Below are positions 56,370 through 64,000 of a stretch of DNA of 64,000 nt, in pieces (position 1 is the first letter of the stretch; each line of letters begins with the position of its first letter). Under the pieces are notes generated by a model that saw only the letters and a list, made by a program, of their open reading frames with translations, was not told where the DNA came from and made no database searches. The translations under genes and the position numbers were made by a program. The stretch spans positions 14,794,305 through 14,858,304 of the forward strand of contig NC_092631.1 of NCBI RefSeq assembly GCF_039555335.1, given 5' to 3'. This DNA is from Amphiura filiformis (Eukaryota > Echinodermata > Ophiuroidea > Amphilepidida > Amphiuridae).

Positions 56370-56790
56370 TATATATGAAGGCTCCGTTCAGACCTTTAAA
56401 AGCTGAGTTCCGTGTTTTGAGCAGGTCAACAACCAAACTATTCTTGTTTAACAACATTGGAGTTGGTTGCAGCGAAGAAGAAAATTCTACATGCATCTAT
56501 TGTTGCAGGAATTGTATATGCAGTTGTTCTCCAGATGTTGCGTCAACAAACTAGGCAGTGGGCTCCGTTCAGAGGGAAAAAACTGAGCTCAATGTTTTAA
56601 GCAGGTGACCAAGGGGCGAGATTTGTTTGTAAAACAACAGGTGGAGTTGGTTGCCCGTGGTTGGCTGCAGTGAGGAAGAGAATTCCACTGCAGCTGATGT
56701 TCTAGGTATGGTAGATGCAGATGTTGCGTCAGCAAGCTGAGTAGGGGCCAACGTCCAGACACAAAAAGCTGAGTTTTTTATTTGAGCAGA
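56370..56790 (-). repeat. 188-bp repeat, remaining copies in unit B
   Basis: Anchors CTCCGTTCAGAC (56382), CTCCGTTCAGAG (56564) and CAACGTCCAGAC (56748) continue the array after the insertion. Confidence 0.82.
56777..56782 (-). terminator. Candidate poly(A) signal, unit B gene
   Basis: Minus-strand AATAAA at the position equivalent to that in unit A. Confidence 0.45.
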
Positions 56791-56872
56791 TTTTCACAGC
56801 GGCTGGAATGTTCTTTTATGGTCATCGTGCTTGTCGTGACAATGATTGACTTGTTCATTCTTCTGATGTGAA

Positions 56873-57177
56873 TTATGGCACATTTTGTCGAATGGGAGCG
56901 GTCTTCTCTTTGAATGCAATGTTGTTTGCTGATATTGAGATAGAACATCCATGAAAAAGATCCTTCAATGTTTTGCCCATATGTTTAAGACGAAAGAGCT
57001 CTTCTTGAAGCTTCATAACCTCTGGGGTATGTATGTTTTCACCAGTGTTTTCCGCAATTGCGTTATCCAAGATCCTCCTTTCTTGTTCGTACTGGCTCTT
57101 CATACGTTGCATTTTGTCCAGAAGTGGCTCATTTCTGATTTCTTTTGCTTTGTTTCTCTCATGTTGAATGGACAAGT
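56873..57177 (-). pseudogene. Unit B: stranded C-terminal tail after frameshift
   Basis: A two-base gain near 57205 relative to unit A ends the main frame at 57178. The next ~100 codons (SIQHERNKAKEIRNEPLLDK and the MKLQEELFRLKHMG helix) are still open in another frame, and a further one-base gain near 56909 alters the end. These codons are probably untranslated. Confidence 0.8.
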
Positions 57178-60100
57178 CTAGGCAGTCTGCAACTGCGTCA
57201 TTGTTGTAGGTATGGTAGCATTTGCTTTGAGGAAAGAGACATATTTGGCGCTGGTTTTCATGATGATTCGTTGCTCTTCCGCCAATTCTCTACTTTTGTT
57301 ATCAATTGCTTCTTTGAAAGCCTCCTTTGCTTCTTTGGCGCTTATCTTTTGATCGATTTGTGCTTGAACTTCATCAGATAGGAATTGTGTTGCAAATACC
57401 TCTGTGCTACATGTGATGTGCATGTGAGTGGTGTAATGGTGTCCGCAATGTACACAATAATTATTCCTACCTATGCACGCACAACGTTGCAATCTAGAGT
57501 CGTTTGTTGTTTCTGTTGGAATTCCACTCACACAATGGCAATAGTGGTGACATATTTGGTCGTATAACGCGTTCTGAACGCGACTTTTACCAACTTGAAC
57601 ATATCTGATACAGTTGGAATGTGCACAGATCGTTCTGGGATATGGTAACGGAACGTTCCTAATGCCAAATCCATTGACCTTTAGATTGGCTTTTAAACTA
57701 TCCATATCCTTGTCGTACAGATCAATTTGCATTTTGGCTTCGATGCCACTTTGAACATTCTGTTGGATTGTTTTGGCTATTTTTGCTAAGATTTTGCTCA
57801 AAGCCACGATGATTCTTCGGACCTCGTTGATATTCAAAGTATTCCTTACTCTGTGCGGTCTCAATGCGCTGATATGCTCGATGAAGCGTTTCGTCTCTTC
57901 AACAGACTTGTTCCAGCTTTCAGCATAAGTATTTATGTCTTCTTGACTGAATATAACTCCATTCTTTAAACAAGCCAAAAAGCGAAAAGCCTCGTTGTCA
58001 AAGCAGAAGTAGTTGTGTGGGGTAGCTTTAATCCCGACCTTTCTTTTGTCAAGCTCTTTATTGAGGACACGCAAAGTGTCACCAGGTTGGTAGAATGTTG
58101 CTCGAGTATTTGTGAAGCAGAATACAATGTTGTCTTTGGCCGATGAATGCAGATGAGCCAAAAGCTCTTGGATACAGAAGCGGAACATTGCTGTAAGACG
58201 GGAGTTATTCGGCTTGAGAAGTATGCACACAGCATGGATCTCTTGGTAGTAAGTCAGGTATGACAGTATGTTGTCAAAGTTTTTCTTGTCTTGTTCTATA
58301 CCTTCACTGTCCCCAACTCCTGGCGTATCAATCAAACGAATTATCTGATCACCGACATGAAAGACGTAGGAACGAGGCTTTTTGGTAGCAGATTTTCCAA
58401 CTTCCATGTTCTCATTGGTGTCAGCTTCGCCAATCAATATCTCCTTTTCCTCTCCTTGTTGTGTGAATGTAAAACGTGATGGTATCAGAACACGGAACTC
58501 CCTAGAATTGATAGCTTCTTCAATATCAGCGAAGTAATTGTAGTTGATAAAACCATTGATCCATGTAGATTTGCCAACTCCTGTCTCACCGAGGATCAAT
58601 ATGTTTTTTTTTGCATTTTCCCTAAGCCGAGACAACTCATCAGCTAGAATATCATCTGGATACTTGACATAATCCATGCCGTGATCCTTCTCATTGCAGC
58701 GAAAGAGTGATTTTTTAGGATCCGATTCTCCGCATTTGCAGTAAAGGAGTTTGGTTTCTATGCCACATTCAACCACCTGTTTGCATTTGGAACACATCCA
58801 GATGACTGGGTTACCTGTACATTCACCATTTCCGGACAAAGCATTTGGACATCTTAGCTTGACACGTGCTCGGTTGCTTGGGCGTATTTGTCGGTAGACC
58901 GGCCTATCAAATTTGATCAAACACATTTCTGAGTCTTGGCCTTCTTTGGCATACAGGTCCATTGATGTTAATCTGCCGTCTATAAACGTATGAACGCTTG
59001 CCTTCACTTTGCCAGCTGGCCAAAGATCCTTTCTTATTTCTTGGTCTACAATAATAAATTTATAGTTTCTATCATCATGTGCATGCGTTTTCTGTAGTCG
59101 CAAAAACAACTCTTGATTTTTGTCATGGTTATTCTTGTCACCTTCATCGGCAGTCTTGTAGAACACATAGACGTTTCTCCTGTCATCCAAAGCTGGATTA
59201 TCCTTTCTACCAACGTAGATGATTCCTTTGCCCTTCCATGATTTGATTGATTTTAGTTTTATGAAATCCTTTTGAAATCCCCGAATTTCATCGTTGTACT
59301 TTGAGACAACACATCTTTCAGACATGTCGTTAGTAAGGAATGCTTCAAGAGAAGACACGTCTTCAGCCCACGATCTTACTTTCTTTACCAACTTTTGAAG
59401 CCTTGCCTTGAAACCAGATTCTTCCACAACAAACTTCTCCAATATATCATCAATTCTAACGAGAGATCCTTCTGCGACATAGTCTGCACAGACATGTAGA
59501 TCTCTATGAATATCATAGAGCGTTTGCCTCTTCTTCGTGATTCCTTCCACGACCTGTGCACACTTCTTGATGATGTCCTCATCGATTGCTCTATATTGTG
59601 ATTGAATCTGTACTTGATGAAGCCTACACATCTTGACGATGGCATCCAGTGGCATCAACATGTAGGTCAACGGAACCCCCTTCCCGTTGTTTGTGCCCTT
59701 AACGAGACTTGGGAGATTTCTTGCTAGCTCCACCGCACCTTCGAATGTAACCGGGAGGTCTTTGTCAGGAGCTGTAACATCTGCTTTGCATTTGTAGGTG
59801 AACTTTTTGTGACTTTCCTTGTTTTTATCATCATACGCTGCTTTATCAGATCCTTTGACATCAATTAGCGCTTTCAGCTTTTCAAGGTCAGCACTCAGAG
59901 CTCCTTTGACTTCGGTGACATCTTCATCTTCTTCGTTTTCGTATTCACAGGTAACCGAGCAAACTGCTCCCCAATCAATGGCAACAACAACATGAGTTGC
60001 ATTGACGAGCTGTCCATTCGAAGGTGACAGAATGTTCATGTCGATCTTATCCTTATTCTGGCGAATCATTACCTCTTCATTGACTGTTCTCAAGTTGTAA

Positions 60101-60333
60101 AGTAGACTCATTCTTTGGGCCCTAGCGCTTTTTCTTTCCTCTTCAAAATATGACCCTGGTCCGTTCAACTTGACGAGGCCTGCCAACAAACTCGCCTGAA
60201 GCTCTGTTTCTACTTCAAGTTTGTTGAACTTCTCTTGTAAGGTGTCTGTCAATACAAGTTCTATTGAAGTATTCCTAATTTCCACGGTGTCGACAGCTTC
60301 GTCACCCAGCTTTGAGCCAAATAGAGTATCGCC
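57178..60333 (-). CDS. Unit B: SNTX-like/thioredoxin-like/GTPase large exon
   Basis: Acceptor TTTTCAG at 60334; 1051 codons plus stop. By residue from the exon start: remainder of a stonustoxin-like, MACPF-related domain (1-235, GDTLFGSKLG to LMPLDAIVK); helical FAT-like region (240-365); thioredoxin-like region without a CxxC pair (370-475); Cys knuckle (495-546); TRAFAC-type GTPase closest to AIG1/septin-like folds (577-790) with P-loop GETGVGKST, switch II DTPGVGD and TNTR in the G4 position; helical stalk (800-890); Cys/His module (903-966); coiled coil (985-1030). In-frame splicing from the LRAT exon completes the SNTX N-terminus. Likely cytosolic and membrane-acting; the function is inferred. 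The C-terminus is shortened by a frameshift relative to unit A. Confidence 0.85.
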   Translation of the reverse strand, partial: GDTLFGSKLGDEAVDTVEIRNTSIELVLTDTLQEKFNKLEVETELQASLLAGLVKLNGPGSYFEEERKSARAQRMSLLYNLRTVNEEVMIRQNKDKIDMNILSPSNGQLVNATHVVVAIDWGAVCSVTCEYENEEDEDVTEVKGALSADLEKLKALIDVKGSDKAAYDDKNKESHKKFTYKCKADVTAPDKDLPVTFEGAVELARNLPSLVKGTNNGKGVPLTYMLMPLDAIVKMCRLHQVQIQSQYRAIDEDIIKKCAQVVEGITKKRQTLYDIHRDLHVCADYVAEGSLVRIDDILEKFVVEESGFKARLQKLVKKVRSWAEDVSSLEAFLTNDMSERCVVSKYNDEIRGFQKDFIKLKSIKSWKGKGIIYVGRKDNPALDDRRNVYVFYKTADEGDKNNHDKNQELFLRLQKTHAHDDRNYKFIIVDQEIRKDLWPAGKVKASVHTFIDGRLTSMDLYAKEGQDSEMCLIKFDRPVYRQIRPSNRARVKLRCPNALSGNGECTGNPVIWMCSKCKQVVECGIETKLLYCKCGESDPKKSLFRCNEKDHGMDYVKYPDDILADELSRLRENAKKNILILGETGVGKSTWINGFINYNYFADIEEAINSREFRVLIPSRFTFTQQGEEKEILIGEADTNENMEVGKSATKKPRSYVFHVGDQIIRLIDTPGVGDSEGIEQDKKNFDNILSYLTYYQEIHAVCILLKPNNSRLTAMFRFCIQELLAHLHSSAKDNIVFCFTNTRATFYQPGDTLRVLNKELDKRKVGIKATPHNYFCFDNEAFRFLACLKNGVIFSQEDINTYAESWNKSVEETKRFIEHISALRPHRVRNTLNINEVRRIIVALSKILAKIAKTIQQNVQSGIEAKMQIDLYDKDMDSLKANLKVNGFGIRNVPLPYPRTICAHSNCIRYVQVGKSRVQNALYDQICHHYCHCVSGIPTETTNDSRLQRCACIGRNNYCVHCGHHYTTHMHITCSTEVFATQFLSDEVQAQIDQKISAKEAKEAFKEAIDNKSRELAEEQRIIMKTSAKYVSFLKANATIPTTMTQLQTA

Positions 60334-60804
60334 CTGAAAATGAATCAACATCAATTCTTTTAGAAAGAAAGAAAAAGAAAAGAAAAAAAAGAGTGGAGCA
60401 TTTGGGAATTTATATTATTTAACACAGTAAATCATGATCCATTGATAAATTGCTGAAACACAGACAGTGATACAATACGTACCAAAATACGAGTTATTCA
60501 AAGACGCTATTCATTTAGATATCAGCCTAATAGAGAAAACAACAAAAACATGCCTTCCTTTCATACTTTTCTAAAAATGATATTTCAGCCTACGACAACC
60601 ATGACAACAGTGATGTTACTATCACCTGTTGGGCTTAAAGGCACACTTCATCAAATGTTATATAAGGATAATCAGATTTTGCTAAATAATGTGCCCTCCC
60701 TATAAGTATAAGCATCCACTAATAAGCAGCTCTAACTAGCGCATCTCTATACAGCGATACTTCCGAGGCCCTCAGCTATGATGCAAGAACTACAAAGAAC
60801 TTAC

Positions 60805-61370
60805 CAAAAAACTGTCTGTTCTGATGTCATATAGAGCTCCAATCTTGGCCACTCTCCCCAGCGCTGCCCTCTGTTTGCGGCTCCCGGCTTTGTTCCGTGC
60901 TGCAGTAGCCGCTGCTGCCGCAACCGCTGGCGGGATCTCAGGATCGTAGATGAGACGTATGTCGATGTCGACTTGTTTGCTGAATCGCTTTTCATACCGG
61001 CAATAGTTGACAAAATGCTCACAATTATTTGAATAGACGTTGTAACTGGGCCAATTATCCTTATATGTCTGAATACGTCGTTTTACGTCAAGGCTGGTTG
61101 GCATGGTGTCATGCGTAAAGAATTCCATATCGTCGAAGTTGTTGATTCTTGCTTCTGAAGTTCCAATCGTTTCGTAAAGGTCGCTCTCTTTAATTTTGAC
61201 AGCTATTGACAGGCCTACATTGGCGATGGCGAAATGGACGACTTTATTGTTGCCGATGTACACCGCCCAATGCTGATAATAGCCCAGAAAGCGGTCTATC
61301 TCAATTCGGTCACCGTAAGTTAGGTCAAGCTTTTCGCCTTTGCTAGGTTTTACCCAGTCTGTTACCAAAC
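60805..61370 (-). CDS. Unit B: LRAT exon 2 plus SNTX start
   Basis: 566 nt, acceptor AATTAG at 61371, donor TTTTTTG|GTAAGT at 60804; enters in phase 1 and leaves in phase 0, matching the large exon. Residues 1-130 form an LRAT/PLAAT-type papain-like domain with His33 (HWAVYIG), His45 (VHFA) and Cys116 (NNCEHFV). LRAT-family enzymes transfer or hydrolyse acyl groups of phospholipids or retinol at membranes. Residues 148-166 are an Ala/Arg-rich linker, and 168-188 (ALGRVAKIGALYDIR) are the recognisable start of the SNTX-like domain, which shows this exon is spliced to the large exon. Confidence 0.88.
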
Positions 61371-61944
61371 CTAATTGAAAAAAAGAAGAAGAAGTTAACA
61401 GTTGATGAAAGGAGCTTGAAATATGCCAGGTACCCACATTTAATGCTTTACGTGCTATAGGCTTCAACATAATAAGTCCAAGTTTTGAAATATATTTTCT
61501 CAAAATATCAATTTAACGCATTTTTCATGTTGGTTCCAAATCGCATATGCAAGTGCACAATTCTGACATTTTTGAATGTTCAACGCCCCTGATAGCGGTT
61601 TATCTCAATCAAAATATTGGCAATCACTTCCAAATAATAATGGGCGTTGACATTTGGTTACTGGGCATATAGCGAAAATAGGTAAACTTAGCTCCGTTTG
61701 GTATAATGGTATGATAACTTAAAAGTGCAATATCTTCAGATTAAAACCAATCACTTATTTTCTAAATTAAAATGTCTACTTACACCGGACATTTATCACT
61801 GCTTTCTTGGATATTTTATTTGCTGATGTACAATCTCCGCAAAGATATGAAAACATTTGACGAATTTGGGGGTACAGTCCTTTATTTTTTTTAATCACCC
61901 CATACGGTCCGATAGTACTAGTCCTAAGGACCGCTAGTCTAAAG

Positions 61945-62095
61945 TTCGCTGAATTTATACTCGATCGCCGAGCGATTGCGATGTACCGCTTTTGGTAAGC
62001 GATGGCCAATCGCCGAATTTTGCGATGCATCGCTCGTCGCTTTTGCAATTATACTTATCACATCGATCATGGCGATAGCGATTGCAGACGACAAT
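61945..62095. repeat. GCGAT-rich palindromic cluster, unit B intron
   Basis: Same cluster as 53935-54075, with a few extra bases (GGCGATAGCGATTGC) at the right edge. Confidence 0.65.
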
Positions 62096-62709
62096 TAAAA
62101 TGCTCTAAACGCCACAAAATACATTTCAGAACATCCATTGCTCTCAATAATAATTGTTTTGAATTAACTCATCCTCGAAAGTTAAAAATCGAGAAAGAGA
62201 AATAATTAGCAAAATAATAGATCCAGTTGGTTGGAAATGATTGGTTGATGCATTCACGTCAGTGTCAATTGTCAAGCGACACCACTGATCACTGGGAAGT
62301 TGAGATTTCTTCCCGGGATTTCTTCAACTCGCAAAAGCAAATTGCCTCAGCGAATTGAATCGACTGATCGGCTCGACCCTCTGGAAATGTAGCTATACTC
62401 TGAACATGCGTGACAATCGATTTTCTGCACAAGTGATCAAGTATAAATTCGGCTTAACTCTGATTTCTAAACCTAACCCCAATTTTCGGAGTAGATATTG
62501 TGAACCCTTTCTATTTTTCAGACTAGCGAAAACCATTTTTGGACCAGTGGACCCTTTTCTACTAAATGGGAGTACCGTACTGTTGAAATGGCACCATAAG
62601 CATGATAAGCATAGATTAAAAACATTATTCGTGTATTACTTTGCCAAATACATACACTTTAGCCCGTAGTCCGAGTGAACTGAAATCTCCAACACTAATA
62701 GAAACTTAC

Positions 62710-63117
62710 CATAGTGTCCCAGGTGGCAGAATCTCTTTTCATAACGGCAATAGTTGACCAAATGCTCACAATTATTTAAATCGACGTTGTAATCGGGCCA
62801 ATTATCCTTATATGTCTGAATACGCCTTTTTACGTCAAGGCTGATTGGCATGGAGTTTGGCGTAAAGAATTTCTTGTCGTCGGAGTTGTTGATTCTTGCT
62901 TCTGAAGTTCCAATCGTTTCATAAAGGTCGCTTTCTCTAATGTCCACTTCTGTTGATTTGGTGTTGGGGGTAGTGGCGAAATGGAGGACTTTGTTGTTGC
63001 CGATGTACAACGCCCAGTGCTGATCTTTGCCCTGATAGCGGTTCATCTCAATTCGATCACCGTAAGTCGGGTTAAGCTTTTTGCCTTTCCATGCTTCTAC
63101 CCAGTCCGTTACCAAAC
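62710..63117 (-). CDS. Unit B: LRAT cassette exon 1
   Basis: 408 nt, acceptor TTAATTAG at 63118, donor CTATG|GTAAGT at 62709, phase 1 at both ends. It can therefore be included or skipped without changing frame, and splices in frame to LRAT exon 2. One complete LRAT-type domain with His33, His45 and Cys116 retained. It differs from LRAT exon 2 at many positions (for example QGKDQHWALY against LGYYQHWAVY), so the two domains are old paralogues. No start codon; the 5' exon lies beyond 63135 or outside the window. Confidence 0.85.
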
Positions 63118-63135
63118 CTAATTAAAAACAAAAGT

Positions 63136-63424
63136 AAGTTAATTATGCAAGGTATCCATTGCTCATTGACTACGGGGCGGACGGAATTTCAGTCATACGA
63201 CGATAGTCATTAGACTCTGTAAGCATGGCAGGGCAAGCGTTAACACAAGGTTTAGAACTTTGTCACCGTGGTAAGAAAGGTCTGGAACAAAATTCGGCAG
63301 CCAATGAGATGATAACGTTTAGGGAATATAATTTAGAATTACGGTTTTGATTTAGGCAGAGTGTTACAAAATAGTACGGTTATGATTTTGGATTAGGGTT
63401 ACGTTTCGGATTAGAAAGTAAAAA
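63136..63424. other. Intron or flank upstream of unit B
   Basis: No exon recognised. The missing first exon, which must end in phase 1, is not identifiable here. Confidence 0.4.
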
Positions 63425-64000
63425 ATATGTTATGTTTTATATTATCGTGCTGTGTTTTAGTGGCGATTCCCTGCTGTGTTTGGAAACACAGCACTCAAAC
63501 ACAGAACTATAACATAAAACACAAGAATGAAAACATTACGTGCTTTGTTTGCAAACACAGCACTCAAACACAGCACTGTAACATGAAACATAAGAATTTA
63601 GAGATTTATGTTTTATATTATAGTACCGTGTTTGATTGCTGTGTTTGCAAACACAGCATGGATTTTTTCATTCTATGTTTAATATTATAGTGCTGTGTTT
63701 GAGTGCTGTTTCCAAACACAGCAGGTTTTTTTTATTCTTATGTTTTATATTATAGTGCTGTGTTTGACTGTTGTTTTTCCAAACACAGCAGGGAATCAGC
63801 ACTCAAACACAGCACTCTAATATAAAACATAAAAATTAAAAAAATTCCGTGCTGTGTTTGCAAACACAGCACTCAAACACAACACTATAATATAAAACAT
63901 AAGAATGAAAAAAAAAACCTGCTGTGTTTGGAAACACAGCAATCAAACACAACACTATAATATAAAACATAAGAATGACAAATTCCATGCTGTGTTTGCA
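63425..64000. repeat. Palindromic satellite-like array
   Basis: The 20-bp perfect palindrome GCTGTGTTTGCAAACACAGC or a close variant recurs about seven times, joined by ACTCAAACACAGCACTATAA and TATAAAACATAAGAATGAAA spacers (or their reverse complements). Units alternate orientation, so long stretches are self-complementary. The array continues past the window. Confidence 0.92.

Larger units (their letters stand above)
55031..63135. repeat. Tandem duplication unit B (8.1 kb)
   Basis: Second copy of the same segment, containing its own private insertion at 55521-56369. Identity to unit A is patchy: almost identical over 48600-50600, 51650-52780 and 53450-54530 (unit A coordinates), visibly lower over 50600-51650 and the LRAT exon 2. 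Confidence 0.92.

Noticed and set aside
49361-60354. Large exons starting at an ATG upstream of the acceptor (MMLIHFQ...) as complete intronless genes
   Set aside because: Those first codons are intronic and end in the acceptor TTTTCAG. The SNTX-like start is encoded in the preceding exon, so splicing explains the domain better.
54602-63117. LRAT exons as four separate single-exon genes
   Set aside because: None has an ATG at the domain start, all begin at acceptors, and their phases fit a multi-exon gene.
63425-64000. CRISPR-like array (short palindromic repeats with spacers)
   Set aside because: Spacers are themselves repeated and units alternate orientation; the genome is animal. It is a palindromic satellite.

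Overview
This is animal genomic DNA, not microbial. The genes have GT-AG introns, and the gaps are packed with MITEs, tRNA-derived SINEs, foldback elements and CR1-like LINEs that carry PHD fingers and 2A-like motifs. I infer an invertebrate deuterostome (echinoderm, hemichordate or lancelet). The sequence alone does not settle which.

Layout. 1-295: the last exon of an unidentified plus-strand gene. 296-8474: repeat-rich gap between convergent genes. 8475-30934, minus strand: a complete checkpoint clamp-loader gene, RAD17, which I reconstructed as 16 coding exons giving 677 codons plus stop in one continuous frame. Its introns hold a palindromic MITE family, minisatellites, a truncated LINE, SINEs and many degenerate copies of the gene's own exons. 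30935-34771: gene-poor upstream region with a hAT-like MITE. 34772-42882, plus strand: two nearly full-length CR1/L2-type LINEs in tandem, each frameshifted, each with a hydrophobic N-terminus, a 2A-like motif, a PHD finger, an endonuclease and a reverse transcriptase. 42883-47350: non-autonomous DNA transposons (two hAT-like with target duplications, one piggyBac-like) and duplicated noncoding sequence.

47350-63135, minus strand: the most interesting region, two tandem 7.7-8.1 kb copies of part of an unusual gene. In transcript order each copy has a symmetric-phase LRAT-domain cassette exon, a second LRAT exon that also encodes the start of a stonustoxin-like (SNTX, MACPF-related) domain, and one large exon encoding the rest of the SNTX-like domain, a helical FAT-like region, a thioredoxin-like region, a Cys-rich knuckle, an AIG1/septin-like GTPase, a Cys/His-rich module and a coiled coil. 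The proposed protein joins a lipid acyltransferase/hydrolase fold, a pore-former-related fold and a GTPase switch. That suggests a membrane-acting or immune effector, but this is inference. Copy B (55031-63135) keeps frame across the exons, although its C-terminal tail is frameshifted. Copy A (47350-55030) has at least two frame-breaking lesions and starts inside the intron before the first LRAT exon, so it lacks its own 5' end. One transposon insertion is private to each copy, and the other copy shows the empty site.

63425-64000: an array of palindromic repeats running off the window.
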